A DNA stretch of 64,000 bases from Chlorobiota bacterium (lineage in GTDB: Bacteria; Bacteroidota; Chlorobiia; Chlorobiales; Chlorobiaceae): the NCBI GenBank assembly GCA_016868665.1, contig VGGK01000009.1, positions 1-64,000 of the forward strand, in the 5' to 3' direction. Position numbers and translations under genes: made by a program. Positions 41,282 through 52,174 of the stretch are shown here, piece by piece. The notes under the pieces are model-generated. The model had not been told where the DNA came from. It did not search any database and saw only the letters and a list, made by a program, of their open reading frames with translations. Positions within the stretch are counted from its first letter, which is position 1, and the number at the start of each line of letters is the position of its first letter.

Positions 41282-42100
41282 ATGCAGATCGATTTCATAA
41301 AACTCTCGGGAGCAGGAAACGATTTTATCGTTATCGACAACAGAAGCTTGTCGCTGAGGCTCTCTGCCGAGCTGATAAGGTCACTTTGCGCAAGAAGAAC
41401 GGGAATCGGTGCAGACGGACTTATACTGATTGAAAAGTCGGATCTGTTCGATTTCTGCATGAAGTATTATAACGCTGACGGCCTGCCTGGTTCCATGTGC
41501 GGCAATGGAGGAAGATGCGCAGTCTATTTCGCGCACTCGATCGGAGTTCCTTCGGCAGATCATAACGTTTACGTTTTCGAAGCGAACGGCAACCGTTACG
41601 ATGCATCGGTTACAGACCGGGAGATGGTAAAACTGCATATGCTTGACCCGCATGATTTCCGTGACAGTCTTGCCGTTGAAGGATTCAACTGCCATTTTGT
41701 TGACACCGGATCTCCGCATGCCGTCATATTTTCTCCACAGGGTGAACTCGAACGGCTCAACGTCTGCGGCGAAGGCCGCGCAGTGAGACACAGAACGGAT
41801 ATGTTCCCTGGCGGCACCAATGTCAACTTTCTTGAAGTGATCTCTCCGGACAGCATAAACGTCAGAACATTCGAAAGAGGAGTCGAGGACGAAACCCTGG
41901 CCTGCGGAACCGGTGCGGTAGCATCTGCGGTCATGAGCTATCGGCTCGGCAGAATATCGAGCCGGACTGTCAGCGTCAGGGTCAGGAGCGGCGATACCCT
42001 TGTAGTTTCATTCAATGATAATCTTAAATCCGTAACGCTGACAGGCCCGGCTAAAATCATCTACCGGGGCACCCTGGAACTGCCTTTGTCCGGAACATGA
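41282..42100 (+). CDS. dapF: diaminopimelate epimerase
   Basis: Epimerises LL- to meso-diaminopimelate for lysine and peptidoglycan. The 272 residues show two homologous halves with active-site cysteines C73 (MCGNGGRC) and C208 (ACGTGA), plus the N-terminal KLSGAGNDF. No partner dap gene is adjacent. Confidence 0.97.
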   Translation: MQIDFIKLSGAGNDFIVIDNRSLSLRLSAELIRSLCARRTGIGADGLILIEKSDLFDFCMKYYNADGLPGSMCGNGGRCAVYFAHSIGVPSADHNVYVFEANGNRYDASVTDREMVKLHMLDPHDFRDSLAVEGFNCHFVDTGSPHAVIFSPQGELERLNVCGEGRAVRHRTDMFPGGTNVNFLEVISPDSINVRTFERGVEDETLACGTGAVASAVMSYRLGRISSRTVSVRVRSGDTLVVSFNDNLKSVTLTGPAKIIYRGTLELPLSGT

Positions 42101-42122
42101 GCCATAAGCTCACCTTTTTTTT
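42098..42122 (+). terminator. weak terminator after dapF
   Basis: A 5-bp stem TGAGC/GCTCA overlapping the dapF stop, with a 5-nt loop, followed by CC and eight T. The stem is short but the T-run is long. Confidence 0.45.
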
Positions 42123-42390
42123 CAATCATATCTCCGTGCTCCAGAAAACCCGAACCGGAATCGTCGTCCTTCCGCTTCGAACCCGACGGAGCCCTTCATT
42201 TTCATATTACTCCCCGGTTTACCAGATAATGACACTGCTTACAAGCCCTTAACGGGCCATCAGAAACCCGATTATTTATTTCTACATTTGCGTATATTCC
42301 CGATTACTTATTTGAGCAGCATTCGCCCCCCTCTGTTCTCATGAGCTTATGTCGTCTTTATATTTTCATTTCATTTAAAAAACGCCGCCA

Positions 42391-43701
42391 ATGAATGAAA
42401 GAAACGAATCGTCGCAATGCACCTGCCCTGACATGATCATCGAAACAGACAGCTTTTCAGACAACAATCCATTCCGGATTGCACGAAAACAGCTGGATGA
42501 AGCCGCAGCGATCATGAACCTCGACCCCGCATCGCATGAAATCCTCCGCTGGCCGCTCCGGGAACTGCATGTAGCTATGCCGGTAAAAATGGATAACGGA
42601 ACCACCAGAATATTTCATGGCTTCCGTGTTCAGTACAACGACGCCCGTGGGCCAAACAAGGGAGGAATCCGTTTTCATCCGGATGAAACGATCGATACCG
42701 TAAGGGCTCTGGCTGCATGGATGACCTGGAAAACAGCAGTACTGGACCTTCCTCTCGGAGGCGGAAAAGGCGGTGTGATCTGCGATCCGAAATCCATGTC
42801 GTGCGGTGAACTCGAACGGTTATCCCGTGCCTATATCCGTCAGGTTGGCCGCATGCTCGGTCTTGAAAAAGACGTTCCTGCTCCCGACGTCTACACAACA
42901 CCCCAGATTATGGCATGGATGGCAGACGAGTATTCGTTTATGCAGGGAAACAACGAGTTCGGCGTCATTACCGGCAAGCCTATCGCACTTGGCGGTTCTG
43001 CCGGAAGGACTGACGCCACTGCCCGAGGAGGAATCTACTGCGTTCGTGATGCTGCGGAAGTTATCGGCATGAACCTTGCCGGAAAAAAAGCAGCGATCCA
43101 GGGATACGGTAATGCAGGCTATTATGCGCATAAACTTGCCGTAGAACTGCTCGGCATGAAGGTCGTTGCCGTTTCGGACTCAAAAGGAGGCATCCATAAT
43201 CCCGACGGCCTTGATTATATGGAGGTCATCGCCCATAAACAGGAGACCGGCTCGGTAAAGGATTTTCCCGGAAGTGAAGCCATGTCGAACAAAGAACTGC
43301 TTGAACTCGATGTCGACGTTCTTTTTCCTTCGGCACTCGAATCGGTGATCACGAGCTCGAATGCAGCAAATATAAAAGCCCGGATCGTGGCAGAACTTGC
43401 CAATGGCCCGACAACTCCCGAAGCCGACAACATCCTGTACAATAACGAAGTATACGTCATTCCCGATTTTCTCTGCAATGCCGGAGGCGTAACCGTGTCG
43501 TACTTCGAAATGGTGCAGAATACCTATGGTTTCTACTGGGAGGAGGAGGAAATTCACAGGCTGCTCGATAAAAAAATGACAGCGGCATTTCTGAAAGTTC
43601 ATGAATCCGCAGGAAAATACCGTGTCCACAATCGCCTTGCCGCTTATATCGTCGCCATTGAACGGGTAGTAGAAGCAATGAAGCTTCGGGGATGGGTATA
43701 A
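42391..43701 (+). CDS. gdhA: glutamate dehydrogenase (Glu/Leu/Phe/Val family)
   Basis: Probably interconverts glutamate and 2-oxoglutarate plus ammonia; the product of KorAB would be its substrate. The 436 residues have [11 protein letters not shown] (K90), K114 and catalytic K126 in PLGGGKGG, then a Rossmann domain with [13 protein letters not shown]. Length and sequence resemble the hexameric small GDH class of about 420-440 residues. Coenzyme choice cannot be read safely. The gene stands alone, with 290 bp of upstream spacer. Confidence 0.92.
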   Translation: MNERNESSQCTCPDMIIETDSFSDNNPFRIARKQLDEAAAIMNLDPASHEILRWPLRELHVAMPVKMDNGTTRIFHGFRVQYNDARGPNKGGIRFHPDETIDTVRALAAWMTWKTAVLDLPLGGGKGGVICDPKSMSCGELERLSRAYIRQVGRMLGLEKDVPAPDVYTTPQIMAWMADEYSFMQGNNEFGVITGKPIALGGSAGRTDATARGGIYCVRDAAEVIGMNLAGKKAAIQGYGNAGYYAHKLAVELLGMKVVAVSDSKGGIHNPDGLDYMEVIAHKQETGSVKDFPGSEAMSNKELLELDVDVLFPSALESVITSSNAANIKARIVAELANGPTTPEADNILYNNEVYVIPDFLCNAGGVTVSYFEMVQNTYGFYWEEEEIHRLLDKKMTAAFLKVHESAGKYRVHNRLAAYIVAIERVVEAMKLRGWV

Positions 43702-43916
43702 GGGCAATTACGAATCGGGAATGATACATGAGAGGCCCCGTTGTCGGACGGCACAGTCAATTGACGGGAATATTTTATGGGCAATTCCGCAAGAACTTTT
43801 TGGCACCGACTCTGCGTTATGATTCCCGTTCGTGAACACAGCCATGCCGGTGGCATTACCTGCATGGCATCTGAACACAGGAACAACAAACAGCAACTTA
43901 AACGGAGGTGAACAAT

Positions 43917-44093
43917 ATGCAGAAATGGATCTGTACTCCTTGCGGATATGTTTACGATCCTGAAGTCGGTGATATCGACAGCGGCGTAGAACCCGGAACG
44001 CCTTTCGAGGATCTTCCCGATGACTGGGTCTGCCCGGTTTGCGGTGTGGACAAAACACTTTTTGAACCCTACGACGAGCGCCGTGGCAGATAA
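43917..44093 (+). CDS. rubredoxin
   Basis: A 58-residue one-iron electron carrier. C6-x2-C9 and C39-x2-C42 bind the iron. The start is the ATG at 43917, after a strong GGAGGTG ribosome-binding site. In anaerobes such rubredoxins often feed oxygen- or peroxide-reducing enzymes, but no such gene is adjacent. It is followed by its own terminator. Confidence 0.96.
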   Translation: MQKWICTPCGYVYDPEVGDIDSGVEPGTPFEDLPDDWVCPVCGVDKTLFEPYDERRGR

Positions 44094-44105
44094 CCGCAGA
44101 TACAA

Positions 44106-44142
44106 AAGAGACAGTGCCGTTTCAGGAGCTGTCTCTTTTTTT
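44106..44142 (+). terminator. rubredoxin terminator
   Basis: AAGAGACAG pairs with CTGTCTCTT (44129-44137) across a 14-nt loop, followed by more T. Confidence 0.85.
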
Positions 44143-44164
44143 CTTCATGAAAACAGCTTGCAGA

Positions 44165-44533
44165 TCATTGAAGCAACATCCCTATTCTGTCTGCGAACTC
44201 CTCGAGATTGAATGGTTTGGTAATATAATCCACAGCGCCGAGCTGCAGTCCTTTCTCGCGGTCTTCGCTGCTGTCCTTTGCCGTCAGCATAACAAGGGGC
44301 ACAGCACAATAATCCGGGTTGCCTTTGATGAGAGAAGTCAGTGAAAATCCATCCATGCCGGGCATGGAGATATCCACGACGATGAGATCCGGTTTTTCGC
44401 CGCTATCGAGCATCTCAAGTGCAGCTGCGGCATCGCCTGCCGTCAATACGGTGAACTTCCTTCCGAGGTTATGGGCCAGCAGCCGCCGTATGTTTGCGGA
44501 ATCATCGACAATAAGTATGACGTGTCGTTTCAT
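44165..44533 (-). CDS. single-domain response regulator (CheY-like)
   Basis: A 122-residue receiver domain with no output domain. The acidic pocket is D10/D11, the phospho-acceptor is D54 (VVDISMPGMDG) and the conserved lysine is in YITKPF. It starts 16 bp after the hybrid kinase gene stop, so the two form an operon and probably a phosphotransfer pair. I start at MKRHVILIVDD. Confidence 0.92.
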   Translation of the reverse strand: MKRHVILIVDDSANIRRLLAHNLGRKFTVLTAGDAAAALEMLDSGEKPDLIVVDISMPGMDGFSLTSLIKGNPDYCAVPLVMLTAKDSSEDREKGLQLGAVDYITKPFNLEEFADRIGMLLQ

Positions 44534-44549
44534 GTCAGCATTTGATTTG

Positions 44550-46757
44550 TCAGGGGTTGTCAGATTGCCTGAGTAAAGGAAGACGAACAAGAAACTCCGC
44601 ACCTTCCGATACTCTGCTTTTTACCGTTACAGTACCGCCATGGGCTTCAATGATTTCCCTGGCTATGGAAAGACCCAGACCCGTGCCATCAACAGCGGTT
44701 TCCGCATGTTCGACCCTGTAGAACTTTTCGAAAACCTTTTCGAGATCCTCTTCCGGAATACCCGGCCCGTTATCCTTTACGCTGAAATACATCGAATCTT
44801 CATCACATGACAACGACACATCAACCCTGCCGCCTGAAGGCGTGAATTTCAGCGCATTGCCGATAATATTGATGGCGACCTGTTTCAGGGCATCCGGATC
44901 TGCATGGAGATGCTTTGAAGGAACATGTCCCTTCAAATGCAGTTCGATCTTTAATTCATCGGCCCTGATTTTCAGGTTCCTGCAAACCTCCGAAATCGTA
45001 ACGGACGGATCTATTTCACTTTTTTTGTAGGATACCCTTCCGGAATCTATGCGTGAAATCATCAGTACATCCTCTATAAGAGAAGAAAGCCTTTTACTTT
45101 CATCATGAATGATGGAAAGAAATTCCATTCTTGTCACCCGGTCGAGTTCGTCCTGCTCCCTGAGTAACGTACCGGTAAACCCGAGTATCGAGAAAAGCGG
45201 CGTTCTCAACTCATGGGATACCGTTGAAATAAAATCGTTTTTCATCCTGATATTCTCTCTGACAAGCCGCTCCGAACGCTTTTGTTCGGTAATATCCCTG
45301 AAAATACCGACAAACCACAGAGTCCCCTCTGTCATGAACATTGCCGAAGTCAGATGGACATCGATTCGGAGTCCATGACCGGTCACTATCTGGGTTTCAA
45401 GCATCCGTGGCTGACTCAGGCTTTCGCTGATGAACGATGCCGCAGCTTCTTCCCGCAATTCCTCCGGGTAAAGATCGCGGACATGCAGTCGGGAAAGATC
45501 TTCAGGAGAATAGTCGAAAAACCGCTCTGCCCTGGTGTTCCATTCGACAAGAGTTCCGCTTTCGGCATCTGCGACAATAATGGCGTCAGGAATAGCGCGA
45601 AACAGATTCAGGTATTTTTTCCGATTTTCGTCAAGCTTCTGCTCGGCCTCTTTAAGTTCGGTAATATCGACAACGATACCCCTGAAACCGGAGACCCCTA
45701 TTCTGTCGGATATTGGCGCAGCGTACACAAGCGCCGGAAAGCAGGAGCCGTCCCTTTTGAATACCCTGAATTCATGACTGCCAAGCCGGCCTGTTATTTT
45801 TTTTGCATTCAGACCCCGCAGCACCCTGGCTCTGTCTCCCTGATCGAAAAAAGCGAGCGCATGAAGCCCTTTTTTCATCTCTTCCCTGCTGTACCCGAAG
45901 GTGACGAACCCCGCCCGGTTAGAATAGGTGATGAAGCCTTTTCTGTCCGTTTCAAAAACCGGCTGAGGCAGGAGATCGGCAAGATCCCTGAAACGGCGCA
46001 TACTCCGAAGCAGAGCTTCCTTGTTTTTTCTGACGTCTGTTATATCCTGTATCAGCGCAAGAACATGAGACGAAATCCTGCCCTTATTGCCGACAGGGCT
46101 GATTATGGCATGCGCCCAGCAATGTCCGCCAACTGAATTTCTGTTACAGAAATCGCCCTGCCAGACCTTTCCGGCAACCATGGCCTTTCTGATATTTGAA
46201 GGAAGTTCTGCCGAATCGCATCGACCAGACGCCATATCGGCATCAGGGGCAAGAGCGCCGAACACAGAAGAAAAGGAGCGGTTGGCATATTCGACGTTTC
46301 CATCGGCATCGGTAATGACAACAGCTACCGGGCTCTGGTCAACAGCAGCCGACAACAGCCTGACCTGCTGACGGAGAGCACATTCGGAAAATGCATTTTT
46401 CAGAACAACCGCCAGCCGGTTGGAATCGACAGGCTTGGTGAGGTAATCGTATGCGCCCATTTTAATGCACTGCACAACAAGATCGATATCGCCGGAACCC
46501 GATATCATGATAACCGGCATTACATCATTGCTCTCCATGAGATAGCGCAATACATCCATACCGCTTTTGCCCGGCATATGGACATCAAGAAGCATCGCGT
46601 TGAAAGAAGAAGTACGCAAAAGCGCAATTGCCTCGTCGCCTTCAGAAACCATAACGGGACGATAACCGAGATGCGACACGATCATGGATATTTCCTGCCG
46701 GACAAGCGCACTGTCATCGGCAATAAGAACCGTTGTCCCGTCCCGCTTTTTCGGCAT
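44550..46757 (-). CDS. hybrid histidine kinase, REC-PAS-PAS-PAS-HisKA-HATPase
   Basis: A 735-residue sensor kinase with an N-terminal receiver (about 8-120, D58), three PAS domains (about 135-245, 258-368, 384-495), HisKA with H515 in STVSHELRTP and an ATPase domain with N634, DNGPGIP (662-668) and GTGLGLS (691-697). No membrane span is visible, so it senses a cytoplasmic or small permeant signal. The input receiver suggests another kinase acts above it. It is followed by a receiver-only gene. The stimulus is unknown. Confidence 0.93.
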   Translation of the reverse strand: MPKKRDGTTVLIADDSALVRQEISMIVSHLGYRPVMVSEGDEAIALLRTSSFNAMLLDVHMPGKSGMDVLRYLMESNDVMPVIMISGSGDIDLVVQCIKMGAYDYLTKPVDSNRLAVVLKNAFSECALRQQVRLLSAAVDQSPVAVVITDADGNVEYANRSFSSVFGALAPDADMASGRCDSAELPSNIRKAMVAGKVWQGDFCNRNSVGGHCWAHAIISPVGNKGRISSHVLALIQDITDVRKNKEALLRSMRRFRDLADLLPQPVFETDRKGFITYSNRAGFVTFGYSREEMKKGLHALAFFDQGDRARVLRGLNAKKITGRLGSHEFRVFKRDGSCFPALVYAAPISDRIGVSGFRGIVVDITELKEAEQKLDENRKKYLNLFRAIPDAIIVADAESGTLVEWNTRAERFFDYSPEDLSRLHVRDLYPEELREEAAASFISESLSQPRMLETQIVTGHGLRIDVHLTSAMFMTEGTLWFVGIFRDITEQKRSERLVRENIRMKNDFISTVSHELRTPLFSILGFTGTLLREQDELDRVTRMEFLSIIHDESKRLSSLIEDVLMISRIDSGRVSYKKSEIDPSVTISEVCRNLKIRADELKIELHLKGHVPSKHLHADPDALKQVAINIIGNALKFTPSGGRVDVSLSCDEDSMYFSVKDNGPGIPEEDLEKVFEKFYRVEHAETAVDGTGLGLSIAREIIEAHGGTVTVKSRVSEGAEFLVRLPLLRQSDNP

Positions 46758-46857
46758 AGGAAAACAAATTTATGGCTTGAATGATACCCGGCTTATCGAC
46801 GGGAAACGGATCTGCCGGAACCGACAGTTCAGTTTCAGGAACAGTCAGTCCCCTGGT

Positions 46858-47517
46858 TCAATCACAGAAAAGCACCTTGTATTCCCGGCTGACAAACGTA
46901 TTGGCAAGACGCCTGAGCTTCAGTGCGCTCTGGTGTTCTTTTTCAAGTACCTGCCAGCGATGCTCATCGGTCGACTCCTTGCCCCTGAGCAACTGATTCT
47001 TTTTTGTCTCGTGGTAGGTCAGTTCGATATATACCCCAAGATCGATACCGTCCGTCGCAATTGCATAAAGACCGTCAATGACAAGCATATCGATAGAAGA
47101 AAAATCGGTAATTAGCAGATCCACATCTTCGGTGATGATATCGACACAAGGCATGCTGGCCTTACGGCCCCTCCTGAAATCCTCGATATTTCGGTTAAGC
47201 CATGCATGGTCATATTCGTCAGGACCTACCGACTCGAAATTGTTCCTCTCACGCTCGGCACGACGCAACTGAGGCTCAATCCTGTAGTAGTTATCCGTGT
47301 GCAGAATCTTGACCCTTATCCCTTCTTTTTTCAGGACAAGAGCAAGGGAATGCGCAAGTTCGGATTTACCTGCGCCGGACTCCCCTGAAATAGCCACAAT
47401 GAAGCGATATCCCGCAAACTCCTCCTCTTTCGCCTGCTTTTCGACAAGGACTCGTTCAGAAATCACCTCTGCGGCTTTTTTATGTTTTTCGCTGATGAGA
47501 AGAATATCGCTAAGCAC
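46858..47517 (-). CDS. uridine kinase/phosphoribulokinase-family P-loop protein
   Basis: A 219-residue P-loop kinase with Walker A GESGAGKS at 45-52, an HTDNYYR segment following strand 2 and IDGLYAI as the Walker B-like strand. It resembles uridine kinase-like proteins, but an N-terminal helical extension (1-38) is present. The phosphorylated substrate cannot be read from the sequence. It is separated by 100 bp from the kinase gene downstream. Confidence 0.8.
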   Translation of the reverse strand: MLSDILLISEKHKKAAEVISERVLVEKQAKEEEFAGYRFIVAISGESGAGKSELAHSLALVLKKEGIRVKILHTDNYYRIEPQLRRAERERNNFESVGPDEYDHAWLNRNIEDFRRGRKASMPCVDIITEDVDLLITDFSSIDMLVIDGLYAIATDGIDLGVYIELTYHETKKNQLLRGKESTDEHRWQVLEKEHQSALKLRRLANTFVSREYKVLFCD

Positions 47518-47700
47518 GGCACCTGGGGGTTACAAGTTGCTTGATAACGACACCACGGAAGCATAACCGACAAAGCACGGGAATCATAATAACCGGCTTT
47601 CTCATTCTTGTCAATATAATAAAAACGTAATGCCATTCAGCAAACTGCAAGTATCATAAAATGCCATGAACACGCTCATTACTGAACAAAACGACGGGCA

Positions 47701-48000
47701 TCAACGCTTTTCGACGATATCATGCTCAAAGGGGGGCATATCAAAACCCGCATCCCGACAGGTCGGAGCAGCCTCCGCCGCAACGGCACGCTGACCGCTG
47801 TCAGTTTTTCGATCATCGCTCGCCGTTTCCGGATCTGCTTTCAGCTTCTCGGGCGGAAACGCGTGACGCATACTGCCTTTCGACTGCCCGCGGCTATTGG
47901 CGATAAAGATGGCGATAACTTTGCTCCTGTCTGTTGTGGAGAGGGCGTTCGGAATCGGAGCAAAAAAAATGGCAGCAGGATCGGATACTGCTTCGAACAT
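47701..48000 (-). CDS. possible small hypothetical protein
   Basis: The stretch 47518-48075 holds no recognised gene. This frame would encode a 99-residue hydrophilic protein starting at ATG 48000; an open frame of similar length lies on the plus strand (47722-48015), so at most one is real. It has no recognisable domain. It begins just beyond the tRNA-Asn terminator on the same strand. Confidence 0.25.
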   Translation of the reverse strand: MFEAVSDPAAIFFAPIPNALSTTDRSKVIAIFIANSRGQSKGSMRHAFPPEKLKADPETASDDRKTDSGQRAVAAEAAPTCRDAGFDMPPFEHDIVEKR

Positions 48001-48031
48001 CAAGATCCCGGCTGATTCGAGGTGATGCTGT

Positions 48032-48071
48032 AAAAAAAATGCAGAAACACCTTTCGGTACTTCTGCATTTT
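48032..48071 (-). terminator. terminator of tRNA-Asn
   Basis: AAAATGCAGAA (48036-48046) pairs with TTCTGCATTTT (48061-48071) across 14 nt, with a run of eight T on the minus strand, 5 bp after the tRNA. Confidence 0.85.
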
Positions 48072-48075
48072 CGTG

Positions 48076-48147
<72 letters not shown>

Positions 48148-48308
48148 GTATATCACTGCTGAATGGGCTGATAATATACAATCAGTTTCTTTTTTTCCAA
48201 AGATCAATCGTCTTTTTTTTACCTTTTCATCCCGATTGCGCATGCAGACGCTTTCATTTTCCATATTAATTTTCGTACATTGGTGTTCTTTTATTGAAAA
48301 GAGGGCAT

Positions 48309-48836
48309 ATGCGAAAAGAAAAAGCACTCATAGAGATCCGGATAGCGGGTCTTATGCAGGGGTCCCATACGTTCGACTTCACCTGCAGGGCTGAGGATTT
48401 CATGGATAAGGGGCTGAACAACGAGGTTTTTTCGCGAGACATTTCAGTACACGTAATCGCAGAAAAAACCGAAAACGAACTGACGGTTATCATAAAAACC
48501 GCAACAACAGCCGATTTCACCTGCGATATCTGTCTTGCTCCGCTTCAACGGAAACTCACGGGAGAGTATCGCATTGATTATCTTTTCGACACCGAACCGG
48601 ATATTCCGGAAAGCAGCGACGAAGATTACCGCATAATCGACAGGAACGCCATATCGATCGATCTTACAGAAGATGTGCGCGAGACAATCCTGCTATCTGT
48701 GCCGATGAAAGTTACCTGTACGGACAATCCCGACTGCAGGCTGTTCGTCGGAAACACGGAACCGGATGACGCGCCTGAAAATGAAAAAAGTTCCTGGCGG
48801 GACTCTCTTGAAAAGCTGAAAAAAAAGTATCGTTAA
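48309..48836 (+). CDS. DUF177/YceD family protein
   Basis: A 175-residue protein of the YceD family, which sits before rpmF in most bacteria and is implicated in 23S rRNA accumulation. Cysteine pairs C72-x2-C75 and C137-x5-C143 may bind zinc. I start at ATG 48309, preceded by GAGGG; an upstream in-frame ATG adds five residues. It is the first gene of the rpmF-plsX-fab operon. Confidence 0.9.
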   Translation: MRKEKALIEIRIAGLMQGSHTFDFTCRAEDFMDKGLNNEVFSRDISVHVIAEKTENELTVIIKTATTADFTCDICLAPLQRKLTGEYRIDYLFDTEPDIPESSDEDYRIIDRNAISIDLTEDVRETILLSVPMKVTCTDNPDCRLFVGNTEPDDAPENEKSSWRDSLEKLKKKYR

Positions 48837-48861
48837 CCGACTATAAAATCAGAGGACAACC

Positions 48862-49053
48862 ATGGCAAATCCGAAAGCCAAAATGTCGAAATCCAGAAGG
48901 GATAAAAGACGCGCCCAGTTCAATGCCCGCACCAAAGCAGCGATGACTGTCGTCTGCCCTAACTGCGGTGAGCCGACCCTTCCGCACCGCGCCTGCCGTC
49001 ATTGTGGCCATTACCGCGGCAGAGCCGTCGTAACCAGATCCACAAACAGCTGA
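48862..49053 (+). CDS. rpmF: 50S ribosomal protein L32
   Basis: A 63-residue ribosomal protein. The zinc ribbon C32-x2-C35/C45-x2-C48 is complete, so this is the zinc-binding form. It lies between yceD and plsX as usual. Confidence 0.97.
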   Translation: MANPKAKMSKSRRDKRRAQFNARTKAAMTVVCPNCGEPTLPHRACRHCGHYRGRAVVTRSTNS

Positions 49054-49081
49054 TATAAAACAAATACAGGATTACCCCGTC

Positions 49082-50107
49082 ATGCTGACCATCGCCGTTG
49101 ATGCCATGGGCGGAGATAACGCTCCGGCCTGCGTAATTGAAGGAACCATTCAGGCTCTTCGGGAAAGCGGCAACCGGTTTTCCGTCGTACTGATCGGACA
49201 GGCAGAAAAAGTCGAACCATTGCTTGCCGAACAGGATACTGAAGGATTGAACCTCAGGTTTGTGCATGCTCCTGAAGTGGTTACCATGGATGACATTCCT
49301 GCGATTGCCGTTAAGACCAAACAGGAATCATCTCTGGTAAGGGGACTTAAAATGTGCAAGGCAAAAGAAGCTGATGCCTATGTGAGCGCCGGAAACACCG
49401 GAGCGCAGATGGCCGCATCCCTTTTTGTTCTCGGCAGGCTACCTGGAGTTCTGCGCCCTACGATCTACGCTTATTTCCCGAGAATACAGGAAGGACTGAC
49501 CAATATTGTCGATGTCGGGGCAAACATGGACTGCAAACCGGAACATCTTGTGCAGTTTGCTGAAATGCTCACCATATACCAGCGTTTCGCTGCAGGCATC
49601 GAAAAACCGGTTACAGGACTGCTCAATATCGGTGAAGAAGAAGGAAAAGGCTCGGAGGTGCTCAAGCAGGCATACAAAATGCTGAAAGAGGCTGACAGTC
49701 AGGGAAAAATCTGTTTTGCAGGTAATATCGAGGGACATGACATTCTCAAAGGCAACGTCAGCATCGTTGTCTGTGACGGCCTTGTTGGAAACACCATCCT
49801 GAAGTTCGGCGAAAGCATTCCCGAATTTCTCGGCTCCCTGCTCAAACCCGCCCTGCAGAAACTTGTCGCTTCCGGAGATCTTGACGCGACATCCGCAGCG
49901 CTGGCTTCGTCCGTATTTAAAAGCATGTTCGAGCCTTTCGATGTCGAGAAGTTCGGAGGCGTCCCTTTCCTGGGGGTTGACGGCATCTCGATTGTCGGTC
50001 ATGGCCGGTCATCGTCGCGCGCCATTAAAAACATGATATTCATGGCTGAGCATATGATTGAAAAAAAGGTCAACGCCCATATTGCGGAAATGCTCTCCGA
50101 AGAGTAG
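49082..50107 (+). CDS. plsX: phosphate acyltransferase PlsX
   Basis: Makes acyl-phosphate from acyl-ACP for phospholipid synthesis. The 341 residues begin with [15 protein letters not shown] and show the family motifs [12 protein letters not shown] and [13 protein letters not shown]. It starts 28 bp after rpmF and couples the ribosomal gene to the fatty acid operon. Confidence 0.97.
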   Translation: MLTIAVDAMGGDNAPACVIEGTIQALRESGNRFSVVLIGQAEKVEPLLAEQDTEGLNLRFVHAPEVVTMDDIPAIAVKTKQESSLVRGLKMCKAKEADAYVSAGNTGAQMAASLFVLGRLPGVLRPTIYAYFPRIQEGLTNIVDVGANMDCKPEHLVQFAEMLTIYQRFAAGIEKPVTGLLNIGEEEGKGSEVLKQAYKMLKEADSQGKICFAGNIEGHDILKGNVSIVVCDGLVGNTILKFGESIPEFLGSLLKPALQKLVASGDLDATSAALASSVFKSMFEPFDVEKFGGVPFLGVDGISIVGHGRSSSRAIKNMIFMAEHMIEKKVNAHIAEMLSEE

Positions 50108-50199
50108 CGGTCTTTCCCGTCATCGAATCAACTGCGCATGAATCAGCATTCATGCGGAAGAACATGACAACCCTGTACAGAAATAACCTCTTAGAACGC

Positions 50200-51186
50200 A
50201 TGAAAGCTGCAATAACGGCTACAGCCAAATACCTTCCCTCCGGCGTCATCACCAATACCGACCTTGAAAAGCTTCTTGAAACCAACGACGAATGGATCCG
50301 CAGCAGAACGGGAATCAGCGAACGTCGAATAGAAAAAGATCCTGCCAGAGCGACATCGTTTCTCTGCGGCGAGGTAGCAGGACAGCTTCTCGAAAAGCGT
50401 GGTATTTCAGCAGCAGAAATCGAACTCATCATTGTTGCAACAATGACCCCGGATATGCTGTTTCCTTCAACGGCATGTCTCGTGCAAAGCATTATCGGAG
50501 CATCGAACGCCTGGGCGTTCGATCTGAACGCTGCCTGTTCGGGTTTTATTTTCGCGCTCAGCACCGGTGCCAGTTTCATTGAATCGGGAGCTCATAAAAA
50601 AGTCATGGTAATCGGAGGCGATAAAATGTCTTCGGTCGTCGATTATTCGGACCGTTCGACGGCGATTCTTTTCGGCGACGGTGCAGCCGGCGTGATTCTT
50701 GAACCTGCAGAAAACGGTTACGGCATTCTCGATACGAAACTTTACTCTGACGGAACAAACGGAAAAGATCACCTGCTTATGACCGGCGGAGGAAGCCTGC
50801 ATCCCGCAACGCACGAAACCGTGGACAAGCGTATGCACTTCATCCATCAGGATGGCAGGCAGGTATTCAAATCAGCTGTTACGGCCATGGCGGATACAGC
50901 TGCTGAAATCATGCATCGCAACAACCTCGATGCCGAAAACATCGCATGGCTGGTACCTCATCAGGCAAATCAGCGCATTATTCATGCCACAGCCGAACGT
51001 ATGGGCCTGAGTGACGAAAAGGTCATGTCCAATATTGCTCATTACGGCAATACCACAGCAGGCACCATACCGATCTGTCTGGCAGAACTTGAAGAGCAGG
51101 GAAAACTGCACAAGGGATCGAATCTCGTGCTTGTCAGCTTTGGAGCGGGCTATACCTGGGGTGGAATGTACGTCCGGTGGCAGTAA
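50200..51186 (+). CDS. fabH: beta-ketoacyl-ACP synthase III
   Basis: Condenses acetyl-CoA with malonyl-ACP to start fatty acid synthesis. The 328 residues have the catalytic triad C113 (NAACSGF), H254 (LVPHQAN) and N284 (HYGNTT). I start at [13 protein letters not shown] (50200), the usual family start; upstream Met codons would add up to 16 residues. It lies 92 bp after plsX and 32 bp before fabD. Confidence 0.96.
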   Translation: MKAAITATAKYLPSGVITNTDLEKLLETNDEWIRSRTGISERRIEKDPARATSFLCGEVAGQLLEKRGISAAEIELIIVATMTPDMLFPSTACLVQSIIGASNAWAFDLNAACSGFIFALSTGASFIESGAHKKVMVIGGDKMSSVVDYSDRSTAILFGDGAAGVILEPAENGYGILDTKLYSDGTNGKDHLLMTGGGSLHPATHETVDKRMHFIHQDGRQVFKSAVTAMADTAAEIMHRNNLDAENIAWLVPHQANQRIIHATAERMGLSDEKVMSNIAHYGNTTAGTIPICLAELEEQGKLHKGSNLVLVSFGAGYTWGGMYVRWQ

Positions 51187-51218
51187 TCCATTTTCTTACT
51201 CATCAGAACCAGCCATAA

Positions 51219-52133
51219 ATGAAAGCATTTGTATTTCCGGGGCAGGGGTCCCAGTATTGCGGCATGGGCAGGGATATTTTCGAAGCGTTTCCTGCAGCGG
51301 AAGAGCTTATGAAAAAAGCCGACGCTATCCTCGGGTTTTCCATGACCGGCATCATGTTCAAAGGAAGCGAAGAGGATCTCCGCCAGACGAGGTATACCCA
51401 GCCGGCCATTTTCCTGCACAGCATGGCAATAGCCTCACTGATAGGCAACGACGGCATTGCTATGGCTGCCGGACACAGCCTCGGCGAATACAGCGCACTC
51501 TGTTTTGCCGGCGCCATATCTTTTGAGGATGCCATTCGTATTGTCGCCAGAAGAGGAGAACTGATGCAGAAAGCCGGAGAGGAAAATCCCGGTTCCATGG
51601 CTGCGCTTATCGGCATGCAGGACTGCTCCGTCGAAGCACTTCTGACCGAAGCGTCCCTGTCGGGAACGGTTCAGGCGGCTAACTTCAACTCCCCCGGTCA
51701 GGTGGTCATATCAGGAGATATTGCCGCTGTCAGAAAAGCGGTCGAACTTGCCCCTTCGCACGGAGCAAGAATGGCAAAGGAACTCGTTGTATCCGGAGCG
51801 TTCCATTCTCCGCTCATGAAACCGGCAGAGCAGGAACTTGCCGAAGCTCTCGAACATGTCGATATTCATGATGCAAAAATTCCCGTGTGCATGAATGCTG
51901 TTGCAGTTCCCGTCACTTCTGCCCCGGAGATCAGAAAAAACCTGATCAGGCAGCTTACAAGTCCGGTATTGTGGACCCAGTCGATCGAAGCGATGGTTAA
52001 AAACGGAGTAACAGACTTCATAGAAGTCGGCCCTCAGAAAGTACTGCAGGGACTCATCAAAAGAATCGATAAATCGGTTACAACTGCAGGCGTCGATACG
52101 GCAGACGATGTCAGCAGGCATATAACGGTTTGA
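51219..52133 (+). CDS. fabD: malonyl-CoA:ACP transacylase
   Basis: Loads malonyl groups onto ACP. The 304 residues show FPGQGSQ at 6-12, nucleophile S87 in GHSLGE, R112, and a GAFHSPLM segment with the catalytic His. The fabG start follows 41 bp later. Confidence 0.97.
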   Translation: MKAFVFPGQGSQYCGMGRDIFEAFPAAEELMKKADAILGFSMTGIMFKGSEEDLRQTRYTQPAIFLHSMAIASLIGNDGIAMAAGHSLGEYSALCFAGAISFEDAIRIVARRGELMQKAGEENPGSMAALIGMQDCSVEALLTEASLSGTVQAANFNSPGQVVISGDIAAVRKAVELAPSHGARMAKELVVSGAFHSPLMKPAEQELAEALEHVDIHDAKIPVCMNAVAVPVTSAPEIRKNLIRQLTSPVLWTQSIEAMVKNGVTDFIEVGPQKVLQGLIKRIDKSVTTAGVDTADDVSRHITV

Positions 52134-52174
52134 CAGAATCGGATTCTAAACTAAAAACAGAAGAGACAGGAAAC

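Noticed and set aside
47722-48015. 97-residue plus-strand frame between the uridine-kinase-like gene and tRNA-Asn
   Set aside because: It overlaps an equally open minus-strand frame, has no motif and no clear ribosome-binding site. I list the minus frame only at low confidence.
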